The notes under the pieces: generated by a model
Seen by the model: the letters and a program-made list of their open reading frames with translations, nothing else
Databases searched by the model: none
Told to the model about the DNA's origin: nothing
NCBI RefSeq assembly: GCF_005886145.1
Contig: NZ_CP040504.1
Coordinates: 930,001 to 994,000 of the forward strand
DNA: 64,000 nt
Reading direction: 5' to 3'
DNA from: Neisseria sp. oral taxon 014 str. F0314
Lineage (GTDB): Bacteria > Pseudomonadota > Gammaproteobacteria > Burkholderiales > Neisseriaceae
Translations under genes and position numbers: made by a program
Shown: piece by piece, positions 55,253 through 63,429 of the stretch
How the letters are laid out: the number at the start of each line of letters is the position of its first letter
How positions within the stretch are numbered: position 1 is the stretch's first letter

Positions 55253-56431
55253 ATGCATGTTTTAATCATCCCTTCATGGTATCCCGAAACGCCCGAAGAC
55301 GTTGACGGTATCTTCTTCCGCCTTCAGGCGCAGGCCTTGCAGCGCAGCGGCCTGAAAATAGGCGTAACCGCGCCGGTTTTCCGCTCCATGCGCGGCAAAC
55401 CGGCCTCCGTCGTCAACGGCGGCTACGGCATCCGCAGCTATACGGAAGAAAACATCCCGACCTATGTCTACAAAAGCATGTATTTCTTTCCGCGCCTGCC
55501 CTATCTCGACCGCCACCGCTGGGTCGGGGCGGGATGGAAACTGTTTAAACGTTATGTGCGCGACCACGGCACCCCCGACATCATCCACGCCCACAGCATG
55601 AACCACGCTGGGATTCTGGCGCAGCAGATTCACGAAAAAACGGGCATTCCCTTCGTGCTGACCGAACACAGTTCGACCTACGCGCGAAAACTCATCCGCA
55701 ACTGGCAGCGCCCCGCCATGCTGCAATCGGCGCAGCAGTGTTCGGCGCGCATCGCGGTCAGCAAAGATTTCTGCCGCCTGCTGGAAACCGAATACGGCGG
55801 ACCGGACTGGCAATACATCCCCAACAGCCTGTCGCCCGCCTTTATCCGTCCCGTGGATTTGGCAAACAAACCGAAAAACGCCGATTTCACCTTTTGCTCC
55901 GTCGCCCACCTCAACTATAATAAAGGTTTCGATATCCTGCTGCCTGCGTTTGCGGAAGCACTGAAAACACATCCCGACCTGAAACTGAAAATCGGCGGAA
56001 CGGGATTAATCGCCTCGCAACTGCACAACCTTGCCGCCGAGCTGGGACTGGAAAATTCGGTTGAGTTTTTGGGCGGGTTGCAAAACGACCAAGTATTGGA
56101 TTTAATGTTCCGCAGCGATGCCTTCGTGCTGGCCAGCCGCAACGAAACCTTCGGCGTCGTCTTCATCGAAGCCTTGTCGCAGGGGCTGCCGGTGGCCGCC
56201 ACCCGCTGCGGCGGCCCGCAAACCATTATCAACGAAAACAACGGTATCCTCGTACCGGTCGGCGACGTACAGGCATTGGCCGGCGCGCTGGTATCGCTGT
56301 ATGAAAACCGCGGCCGCTACGATGCGCAGACGCTCAGGGCCGACTGTTTGAGCGAATTCGGCGAAGAAGCCGTCGTCAGACAAATCACCGCTGTTTACAA
56401 AACAATACTCGGAGGAACCCATGAAAGTTAG
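55253..56431 (+). CDS. GT4-family glycosyltransferase
   Basis: The 392-residue cytoplasmic GT-B enzyme begins MHVLIIPSWYPETPEDVDG. It has an acceptor-domain stretch DIIHAHSMNHAG, and the donor-site EX7E pattern in ETFGVVFIEALSQGLPVAA near residue 300. It should add a sugar, with retention, to a lipid-linked glycan. Donor and acceptor cannot be read from the sequence. The end overlaps the next gene by 11 bases. The fold resembles other pgl- and capsule-locus GT4 enzymes. Confidence 0.87.
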   Translation: MHVLIIPSWYPETPEDVDGIFFRLQAQALQRSGLKIGVTAPVFRSMRGKPASVVNGGYGIRSYTEENIPTYVYKSMYFFPRLPYLDRHRWVGAGWKLFKRYVRDHGTPDIIHAHSMNHAGILAQQIHEKTGIPFVLTEHSSTYARKLIRNWQRPAMLQSAQQCSARIAVSKDFCRLLETEYGGPDWQYIPNSLSPAFIRPVDLANKPKNADFTFCSVAHLNYNKGFDILLPAFAEALKTHPDLKLKIGGTGLIASQLHNLAAELGLENSVEFLGGLQNDQVLDLMFRSDAFVLASRNETFGVVFIEALSQGLPVAATRCGGPQTIINENNGILVPVGDVQALAGALVSLYENRGRYDAQTLRADCLSEFGEEAVVRQITAVYKTILGGTHES

Positions 56432-57719
56432 ACGCCTCCACCTTTATACGGCCTCTCTGTACATCATGCTGGCCGCCTATATGACCGCTCCGGCCATCTC
56501 CTATAAAATCGGCCTGCCGCGTATCGACAATTTCCTGACGGTCGGCTTCATCCTGTTCAGCCTGATGGCGGCCGTGACCGAACGCAGACGTTATCCGGCT
56601 AGGGCCGCCCGCCCGATGCTGCTGGTCGGACTGATGGCGGCATGGGCCAGCCTGCACCTGATTATCACCACCCTCAGCGCCACCCGTTTTGCAGATTTGA
56701 TGTTTTTCCTGGTCCTCCCCAGCCTGATGTACATCATGTATCTGGTTATCCGCTACCATAGCGATTCGCTCGGTTTCATTCGGCGATTCCTGACCGTATT
56801 CGTCTTATTCGTCGCCCTGCCGCCTTTTGTCGAACTGCTGACCGGCATCCAGCTCACGACCGCGTCCGGCGAAGAGCTGGCCATCGAATCAGGCGCGGTC
56901 AAAGGATTGTTCTTCAACCCGAACAATCTGGCGACGGCGGCGGTCTGCCTGGCGCCCGCGGTTCTGTTCTTCTTCAATATTTCCGTCGAGAAAGCCAAGG
57001 ATTCGCTGCACGGCTGGATATTGTTCGCCCTATTGGGGGCCGCGATTTTCCTCAGCGTGTCCCGTACCGCCATCGGCTGCTACTTGGTTCTGCTGGCCGC
57101 CTACCTGATGTACCGCAAAAACGGGCCGGCGACCGTCATCACGGTTTCCGCAGCGGCCTTCCTGCTTTCGATGCTTCCGCAACAGGCTTTGCAGGAATTT
57201 CTGCTTTCCCTCAACAACAATGAATTTCTGGAACGCTTTTCCAGCCGTCTTTATCTGTTCCTTTACGATTTCGGCAGCGACAACTCGGTTTCCTACCGTC
57301 AGGAAATCTACAACTACTTTGCCGACAACCCGCCCCTGCTCTTGACCGGATACGGCCCGAAAAACTTTATCGGCTATTTCGGCGGGCATTTGAGCTACGA
57401 TTTGGCCTTTGAAAACCCGCACAGTTTCCTCATCGAACTTTATCTGAGCTTCGGTATCGTGTCGCTGTTCGCATTCGCCGCTTACGTATACACCTACTGC
57501 AACACCATCGTTTTGCGCAAGCGGCTGGACAATCGCGCCAAGTGGGTGTCCGTCCTCGCTATGGTCATCTTCATTATCGCCGGCTTTATTCCGTCGTCCA
57601 TCCTGAGGCTGCCGTTTATCTGGCTGCCCTGCTTCATGATTCTGCTTTATTCCGTTTTGAGGCCGTCTGAAAAAATCCAGCCCGCTCCTTTCCACGCAGC
57701 CACCCGACAGATATCATGA
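56421..57719 (+). CDS. Wzy/WaaL-like O-antigen polymerase or ligase
   Basis: The 432-residue membrane protein has about ten to eleven hydrophobic segments and a large periplasmic loop late in the chain. FFNPNNLATAAVCLAPA (about residue 165), SVSRTAIG and ENPHSFLIELYLSFGIV (about 331) are typical of the Wzy_C/O-antigen ligase superfamily, including the conserved His. It may polymerise repeat units or transfer glycan, so the locus may make more than a short oligosaccharide. The general O-oligosaccharyltransferase PglL is a distant relative but is much larger, so this is not PglL. Confidence 0.85.
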   Translation: MKVRRLHLYTASLYIMLAAYMTAPAISYKIGLPRIDNFLTVGFILFSLMAAVTERRRYPARAARPMLLVGLMAAWASLHLIITTLSATRFADLMFFLVLPSLMYIMYLVIRYHSDSLGFIRRFLTVFVLFVALPPFVELLTGIQLTTASGEELAIESGAVKGLFFNPNNLATAAVCLAPAVLFFFNISVEKAKDSLHGWILFALLGAAIFLSVSRTAIGCYLVLLAAYLMYRKNGPATVITVSAAAFLLSMLPQQALQEFLLSLNNNEFLERFSSRLYLFLYDFGSDNSVSYRQEIYNYFADNPPLLLTGYGPKNFIGYFGGHLSYDLAFENPHSFLIELYLSFGIVSLFAFAAYVYTYCNTIVLRKRLDNRAKWVSVLAMVIFIIAGFIPSSILRLPFIWLPCFMILLYSVLRPSEKIQPAPFHAATRQIS

Positions 57720-58792
57720 AAATCCTCCTGTCCACCTCTATGAGCGGCCTCGGCGGCACCGAACACGCCACCTACCGCTTGGGAAAACTGCTGTGCGACA
57801 ACGGTCACGACGTGCACCTTGCCTCTTCAGACGGCCCCTTGGTCGAAGACGCCGTAAAAGCGGGCATGACATGGCACCGCATCGATTTTTACGACAACGC
57901 CTTTACCCATCTGAAAGGCATGTGCACATTCGCCAAGTTGCTCAAACGGGAAAAACCCGACATCGTCCACTGCCAGATGGCGCGCATCGTCCCCGCCTGC
58001 GCCATCGCCGCCAAACTGGCCTCCTCCCGCACCAAAGTGTTCTGGCATTCGCGCGGGCTGGTCGGGAAGACCTACCCCAAAGTGGTCAAATTCTTTACCC
58101 GTCTCGGCGTTTACGCCATCGCCAACTGCAAAAACGAACGCGACAAGCTCTTACGGCTGGGTTTTCCGCCCGAACGGACCACGTTCACCTACAACGCCCT
58201 GCACAAAGTTGATTATGTTCCCGAAAAAACGCAGAAAGACTACATCCTGCTCGGCACGCTCTCGCGGCTGGACTACCTGCGCGCCGTCGACCAGACGCTT
58301 GACGTCTTCAAAATCCTGATCGACCGCGGCCTGCCCGTGCGGCTGCATGTGGCCGGTATCGGCGAAGATTTGGACGCACTCAAACGGCAGGCCGAACGGC
58401 TGGGCATAGCCGACAAAGTAACCTTCCTCGGCGGTGTGCGCAACCTGACCGAATATTTCAAAGAAGTGGACATTCTGCTGAACAATCCGCGCTGTCCGGG
58501 CGACAGTTGCGCCGGCGTGGGCAACAACGTGCTGGAAGCCGGCCTGTACGACACGCCCGTCGTAACCTACAACATGGGCGGCATCAAAGAAATGGTGATC
58601 CAAGGCGAAACGGGCTACTGCTTCCCGTTGGGCGCCGCAGAAGAATTTGCCGACGCGGTGGAAATGCTGGTGAAAGACAAATCCCTGCGCGACAGGATAG
58701 GCAAGGCGCTGCACCGCCGTGTGGCGCATCTGTGTTCCGACGAAGAAATCTACCGTACCACTATGAACGCTTACAATATGGAGGCCGTCTGA
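57716..58792 (+). CDS. GT4-family glycosyltransferase, paralogue 1
   Basis: The 358-residue GT-B enzyme starts MKILLSTSMSGLGGTEHATY and has IVHCQMARIVPACAIAAKLA, LGTLSRLDYLRAVDQTL and a donor-site region NNVLEAGLYDTPVVTYNMGG. It is clearly paralogous to the gene at 58905 over its whole length. It overlaps the polymerase stop (ATGA). The last codons, Met-Glu-Ala-Val-stop, are encoded by an uptake sequence. Donor and linkage are unknown. Confidence 0.87.
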   Translation: MKILLSTSMSGLGGTEHATYRLGKLLCDNGHDVHLASSDGPLVEDAVKAGMTWHRIDFYDNAFTHLKGMCTFAKLLKREKPDIVHCQMARIVPACAIAAKLASSRTKVFWHSRGLVGKTYPKVVKFFTRLGVYAIANCKNERDKLLRLGFPPERTTFTYNALHKVDYVPEKTQKDYILLGTLSRLDYLRAVDQTLDVFKILIDRGLPVRLHVAGIGEDLDALKRQAERLGIADKVTFLGGVRNLTEYFKEVDILLNNPRCPGDSCAGVGNNVLEAGLYDTPVVTYNMGGIKEMVIQGETGYCFPLGAAEEFADAVEMLVKDKSLRDRIGKALHRRVAHLCSDEEIYRTTMNAYNMEAV

Positions 58793-58904
58793 AACATTCG
58801 GCGGACTACACCGTGTTTCAATTTATGTTTATTTACACATGGCATACGCACTTTTCGTTATTGTTTCCGTCTAACTGAAATAGACAAGTAGAAAACTATC
58901 ATCT

Positions 58905-59972
58905 ATGAAAATCATCATCACAACCTCTATGAGCGGACTGGGCGGCACGGAACATGCGGCCTTCCGGTTGGGCAAACTTCTGAACGGCCACGGCCATGAT
59001 GTCGTTTTGGCCTCTTCAGACGGCCCTCTGGTCGCCGATGCAAAAAAAATAGGCATCAGATGGTACAACATTGATTTTTATGGCGGAAAATTAAGCTACT
59101 TCAAAGGCATGACGGCCTACGTCAAAATGCTCAAAACGGAAAAACCCGACATTATCCACTGCCAGATGGCGCGTATCGTGCCCGCCTGCGCGGTGGCTGC
59201 CAAAATCGCCTCGCCCAAGACCAAAGTGTTCTACCACGCGCGCGGCCTCGACCCCGAAACCTATCCTAAAATCGCCAAACTGTTCGACCGCCTCGGCGTC
59301 TATATCATCGGCAACTGCAAACACGAGCGGGAAAAACTCATCCGCTACGGCTTTCCCGCCGAACGTACCGCCTACACCTACAACGCCCTGCCCGAACAGC
59401 ACGACGGCCCGGACAAAACGCCTAGGGACGAAGTCATGCTCGGCACGCTCTCGCGGCTGGATTCCGTGCGCGCGGTCAATCTTGCCATCGATTTCCTGAA
59501 AGTCCTGCTCGACCGCGGCCTGCCCGTGCGCCTGTCGGTGGCCGGCATCGGCGAGGAAAGCGACAACCTCAAAGCGCAGGCGGAACGCTTGGGGCTGGCC
59601 GACAAAGTCATCTTTCTCGGCGGCGTGCGCGATTTGAGCGCTTATTTCAGGGAAGTCGACATCCTGCTGAACACACCCGTTCTTATCGGCGACCACGGCG
59701 CGGGGGTCGGCAACAACATCTTGGAAGCCGGCCTGTATGAAACCCCCGTCGTAACCTACGACGTCGCCGGCGTATCCGAAATGGTCATCGACGGTCAAAC
59801 AGGGTATTGTGTCCCGTTTGAAGACAAAGAACGCTTTGCCGACGCCGTAACCGATTTGGTTAGAAACCCCGGCCTGCGCCGCCAGATGGGCAAAGCGCTG
59901 CACGACCACGTTACCGCGCTGTGTTCCGACGACGAAATTTACCGCGCCACCATGGCTGCATACGAGATGTGA
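58905..59972 (+). CDS. GT4-family glycosyltransferase, paralogue 2
   Basis: The 355-residue enzyme starts MKIIITTSMSGLGGTEHAAF and shares most motifs with the preceding gene (HCQMARIVPACA, LGTLSRLDSVRAV, NNILEAGLYETPVVTYDVAG). The two probably arose by tandem duplication and then diverged to add related sugars. The 112-base spacer before it is the longest gap within this gene run and is A/T-rich, with a purine-rich site near the ATG. Its stop TGA overlaps an uptake sequence that leads straight into the next ATG. Confidence 0.87.
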   Translation: MKIIITTSMSGLGGTEHAAFRLGKLLNGHGHDVVLASSDGPLVADAKKIGIRWYNIDFYGGKLSYFKGMTAYVKMLKTEKPDIIHCQMARIVPACAVAAKIASPKTKVFYHARGLDPETYPKIAKLFDRLGVYIIGNCKHEREKLIRYGFPAERTAYTYNALPEQHDGPDKTPRDEVMLGTLSRLDSVRAVNLAIDFLKVLLDRGLPVRLSVAGIGEESDNLKAQAERLGLADKVIFLGGVRDLSAYFREVDILLNTPVLIGDHGAGVGNNILEAGLYETPVVTYDVAGVSEMVIDGQTGYCVPFEDKERFADAVTDLVRNPGLRRQMGKALHDHVTALCSDDEIYRATMAAYEM

Positions 59973-59985
59973 GGCCGTCTGAAAA

Positions 59986-61158
59986 ATGAACATCACCATC
60001 GTCGCACCTTATTGTTCGCTCCCGTCCGAGCCGCATTTCAACCGCTTCTGGTATCTCGCCGAGCTGTTGTCGCAGTCTCATGACGTGCTGCTGATTACCA
60101 GCAATTTCAAACACTACGACAAATCTTTCAGACGGCCTCAAGACGCTGAGACTGCCTCGAAAGGCCGTCTGAAAGTCATGCTGCTGGAAGAGAGCGGCTA
60201 CGGCAAAAACGTATCGCTGGACCGCGTCAAAAGCCATCATGTGTTCGTCAAAAATTTTGAGCAATGGCTGAACAACTGCCGTCCGGGCGAACAAGACGTC
60301 GTCTTTTCCGCCTATCCGCTGATCGCCACCAACCTGCTTTTGGGCAAACACAAAGCGCGTTTGGGCTACAAGCTGATTATCGACGTGCAGGACGTATGGC
60401 CAGAGTCTTTCTCCTCGGTCGTGCCGTTTTTGAAAAAAATCCCGCACAACCTGCTGCCCTTCTCCTCCCGCGCCAACCGTGCCTACCGCTACGCTGACGC
60501 GCTGGTCGCCGTATCGCAGACCTACCTCGACCGCGCCAAAGAAGCCAATCCGAACGTTCCCAGCGAAGTCGTCTATATCGGCGCGGATTTTCCGAAACTC
60601 GATGCCGCACCGGCAAAAGACTTCGGCGACGACAAAACCCGTTTCTTCTACTTGGGTACGCTCAGTTACAGCTATGACGTGGAAACCGTGTGCAAAGGCA
60701 TCCGCAAACTGTTGGACGACGGCGAAAATGTAGAGCTGCACATCATGGGCGGCGGCCCTGATTTGGACAGGCTCAAACAATACGCCTGCGAGGGCATCAA
60801 GTTTTACGGCTACATCCCCTACGCCGAAATGATGTCGGTCGCCAAAGGCTGCGACATCTCCGTCAACGCCATCCATTCCTACGCCATGCAGTCGATTACC
60901 AACAAACTGTCCGACTACATGGCATTGCAAAAACCGATTTTAAACAGCCAGGTCAACGACGAAGTTGCCGAAGTTCTCACCCTGCTGCCGCACGCGGACT
61001 ACCGTTCCGGCGATGTGGACAGCTTCGTTCAAGCCGCCAAAGACATTCTGGCGCGCAAAAGCGACCCCGTTCAATCCGACGAAATCGTCCGCCGCTTCAA
61101 GCGCGACGTGGCGTATCAAAAAATCGTCAACCTGATTGAAAGATTAGCTCATGAGTAA
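59986..61158 (+). CDS. GT4-family glycosyltransferase (WbuB-like)
   Basis: The 390-residue protein begins MNITIVAPYCSLPSEPHFNR. It has the DVQDVWPESFSSVVPF pattern and ITNKLSDYMALQKPILNS, typical of WbuB-type GT4 enzymes that often add the second sugar onto undecaprenyl-linked intermediates. An inverted uptake-sequence pair is embedded in the coding region near codons 47-64 and encodes FRRPQDAETASKGRLK, apparently an inserted loop. Its end overlaps the phosphoglycosyltransferase start by 8 bases. Confidence 0.87.
   Translation: MNITIVAPYCSLPSEPHFNRFWYLAELLSQSHDVLLITSNFKHYDKSFRRPQDAETASKGRLKVMLLEESGYGKNVSLDRVKSHHVFVKNFEQWLNNCRPGEQDVVFSAYPLIATNLLLGKHKARLGYKLIIDVQDVWPESFSSVVPFLKKIPHNLLPFSSRANRAYRYADALVAVSQTYLDRAKEANPNVPSEVVYIGADFPKLDAAPAKDFGDDKTRFFYLGTLSYSYDVETVCKGIRKLLDDGENVELHIMGGGPDLDRLKQYACEGIKFYGYIPYAEMMSVAKGCDISVNAIHSYAMQSITNKLSDYMALQKPILNSQVNDEVAEVLTLLPHADYRSGDVDSFVQAAKDILARKSDPVQSDEIVRRFKRDVAYQKIVNLIERLAHE
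60125..60175. repeat. Inverted uptake-sequence pair inside a glycosyltransferase gene
   Basis: CTTTCAGACGGCCT (60125-60138) and AGGCCGTCTGAAAG (60162-60175) are 14-bp perfect reverse complements with a 23-base loop, all within an open reading frame. Confidence 0.85.
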
Positions 61159-61771
61159 ATTCTTCAAACGCCTGTTTGACATTATCGCTTCCGCATCGGG
61201 GCTGATTATCCTGTCGCCCGTATTTTTGATTCTGGCGTACCTCATCCGCAAAAACTTGGGCGCACCCGTGTTCTTCACCCAAGAGCGGCCGGGCAAAGAC
61301 GGCAAACCGTTTAAAATGATTAAATTCCGCTCCATGCGCGATGCGGTCGATAAAGACGGCAACCCGCTGCCCGACAGCGAGCGGCTGACCCCTTTCGGCA
61401 AAAAGCTGCGTGCGGCCAGCCTAGACGAACTGCCCGAATTATGGAACGTCCTCAAAGGCGACATGAGCCTGGTCGGCCCGCGTCCGCTCTTGATGAGCTA
61501 CCTGCCGCTTTACAACGATTTCCAGTTCCGCCGCCACGAAATGAGGCCCGGCGTTACCGGTTGGGCGCAGGTCAACGGTCGCAATGCGATTTCATGGGAT
61601 GAAAAATTCGCTTATGATATATGGTATATCGACCATTTCAGTTTATGGTTCGATATGAAGATTTTGTTTTTAACCATTAAGAAGGTGTTTATTAAAGAAG
61701 GCATCTCAGCCGAGGGAGAGGCGACCATGCCTTATTTCACAGGAAACGATAGTAATGAGCAAAAAGGGTAA
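61151..61771 (+). CDS. pglB2: PglB-type phosphoglycosyltransferase (initiating sugar transferase)
   Basis: The 206-residue protein starts MSKFFKRLFDIIASASGLII, a membrane-inserted re-entrant helix. PFKMIKFRSMRDAVDKDG, ASLDELPELWNVLKGDMSLV (with the catalytic Asp-Glu) and VGPRPLLM follow. It should transfer a phospho-sugar to undecaprenyl phosphate, the first step of glycan assembly. The sequence up to KEGISAEGEATMP closely follows the N-terminal domain of neisserial PglB as I recall it. There a second domain is fused (acetyltransferase in PglB, ATP-grasp in PglB2). Here the frame stops shortly after, and the ATP-grasp continues in the +1 frame. Confidence 0.88.
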   Translation: MSKFFKRLFDIIASASGLIILSPVFLILAYLIRKNLGAPVFFTQERPGKDGKPFKMIKFRSMRDAVDKDGNPLPDSERLTPFGKKLRAASLDELPELWNVLKGDMSLVGPRPLLMSYLPLYNDFQFRRHEMRPGVTGWAQVNGRNAISWDEKFAYDIWYIDHFSLWFDMKILFLTIKKVFIKEGISAEGEATMPYFTGNDSNEQKG

Positions 61772-62732
61772 TATACTAATTTTGTCCGCAGGAAGACGTG
61801 TAGAACTAATACAAGATTTTAAAACCGAAGCCGCAAAATTTTCAGACGGCATCAGAATACTGACCACAGATATGAATCCGCGCATGTCGTCGGCGTGCCA
61901 TGTATCCGACGGTGCTTTCTCCGTGCCGTCGATACAGTCGGAAGATTATATCGACCGTATTTTCGACTTGGCCGCCGAGGAAGACATCGGTTTGATTATT
62001 CCGACCATAGACACCGAGCTGTACAAACTGTCCGAAGCCAGAACACGCTTTGAAGAAGCCGGTATCCATATCGTTATTTCCGATTCGGAACTGGTCGCCT
62101 TATGCCGCGACAAACGCAAGACAGTCGGGCTGTTTGCCCGCCACGGTATCCGCTCGCCCGAAGTTTACGACCGCAACCGTCTGGTTTATCCGTGTTTCGT
62201 CAAGCCCTACAACGGCAGCCGCGCCATCGGCGCCAGGCGCCTGGACCGGGCCGCCGACCTTACGCCGGAAATACTGGCCGACTCCAAACTGATGTTCTGC
62301 CAGTTGATAGACATCGCGGAAGAGTTTCAGGAATTTACCGTCGATATGTATTACGACCGGAAAGGCCGTCTGAAATGCGCGGTTCCGCGCGAACGTTTGG
62401 AAGTGCGTACCGGAGAAGTCAGCAAAGGCGCAACCCGCAGGAACAGCCTTTACGGCCTGCTGACCGAAAACATGGCCGTCCTCGAAGGCGCGCGCGGCTG
62501 CATTACCGCCCAGTTTTTCTTCAACGGGCGCAATGACGCACTATACGGCGTGGAAATCAACCCCCGTTTCGGCGGCGGCTTCCCGCTGACCTACGCCGCA
62601 GGCGGAAACTACCCCGGCTGGCTGATTCGGGAATACCTGTACGGCGAAGAAATCCCGTTCTCCGACCGGTGGGAAAACAACCTGATTATGCTGCGCTACG
62701 ATGCCAAGGTTTTAGTGCATGAGCAGGATTAA
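61755..62732 (+). CDS. ATP-grasp ligase, likely separate C-terminal half of PglB2
   Basis: The 325-residue protein resembles CarB-type ATP-grasp enzymes. It has an N-terminal Rossmann-like start (ILILSAGRRVELIQDF), a nucleotide-binding YPCFVKPYNGSRAIGARRL near residue 145, and the metal-binding VEINPRFGGGFPLTY near 272. Such ligases join a carboxylate to an amine; the ATP-grasp part of PglB2 is linked to the glyceramido group of GATDH. The start lies 17 bases inside the upstream gene in the +1 frame, with AGGA about 11 bases ahead. Deleting one A from the run at 61761-61765 would fuse the two frames. Confidence 0.85.
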   Translation: MSKKGNILILSAGRRVELIQDFKTEAAKFSDGIRILTTDMNPRMSSACHVSDGAFSVPSIQSEDYIDRIFDLAAEEDIGLIIPTIDTELYKLSEARTRFEEAGIHIVISDSELVALCRDKRKTVGLFARHGIRSPEVYDRNRLVYPCFVKPYNGSRAIGARRLDRAADLTPEILADSKLMFCQLIDIAEEFQEFTVDMYYDRKGRLKCAVPRERLEVRTGEVSKGATRRNSLYGLLTENMAVLEGARGCITAQFFFNGRNDALYGVEINPRFGGGFPLTYAAGGNYPGWLIREYLYGEEIPFSDRWENNLIMLRYDAKVLVHEQD

Positions 62733-63393
62733 TCCCGAACAAAGCGTCATCGTGTTCGATTTGGACGACACGCTCTACGCCGAATACGAATACAAGTGTT
62801 CCGGCATACGGGCCGTAACCGCCCTCGTCGCCAAACTTTATCCCGAGTTCGGCGAGACGGAACTGTTGGAAAAAATCGATGCGGACGGCAACGGGTGGCT
62901 CGACGAACTCTGCGCGCTGTGCAACTTCAACAGCGAAGAAAAAAAGTCGCTGCTTTGGTATTACCGTCTGCATACGCCGGTTCTGACCCCGTATTGGCAT
63001 CCGCAAAAGCTGGCGGCATTCATCCGCAGATTCGCCGCCGCCGCGCTGATTACCGACGGCAGGAGCCTGACCCAGCGCCTGAAGCTGGACGCGCTGGGCA
63101 TCCGGTGTCTGTTTGACGAAATTCTGGTTTCCGAATCGTCCGGACAGGAAAAACCCGACGGCGGCCGTTTCTACTTGTTAGAAAAAAAATACGGCATGGA
63201 CAAACGCTATATTTATGTCGGCGACAACATAAAAAAAGACTTTGTTACGCCGAAAAAAATGGGGTGGCTGACCATAGGGTTGAAAGCGGTTCCCCGCAAT
63301 ATCCACCCCAACAATCCGGCAGACTTCGCAGAACCGTTCCACCCACACCTTTGGATCGATTCCCTACCCGAGCTTGCCGAGATAATCACATAA
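62719..63393 (+). CDS. HAD-superfamily hydrolase
   Basis: The 224-residue protein has HAD motif I VFDLDDTLYAEYEY, motif II Thr in ALITDGRS, the motif III Lys in QEKPDGGRF and motif IV VGDNIKKDF. It is a cytoplasmic phosphatase-like enzyme with a helical cap. It overlaps the ATP-grasp gene by 14 bases, so the two are co-translated. It may dephosphorylate a sugar or a glycerate precursor used by the ligase. The substrate is unknown. Confidence 0.85.
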   Translation: MSRINPEQSVIVFDLDDTLYAEYEYKCSGIRAVTALVAKLYPEFGETELLEKIDADGNGWLDELCALCNFNSEEKKSLLWYYRLHTPVLTPYWHPQKLAAFIRRFAAAALITDGRSLTQRLKLDALGIRCLFDEILVSESSGQEKPDGGRFYLLEKKYGMDKRYIYVGDNIKKDFVTPKKMGWLTIGLKAVPRNIHPNNPADFAEPFHPHLWIDSLPELAEIIT

Positions 63394-63429
63394 TAAAAAC
63401 AAAATCATACAAACTCAGAAGGAAGATAC

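Noticed and set aside
61755..61771. A -1 ribosomal frameshift joining the phosphoglycosyltransferase and ATP-grasp
   Set aside because: The ATP-grasp is in the +1 frame relative to the first gene, so -1 slippage on the A run would enter the wrong frame.
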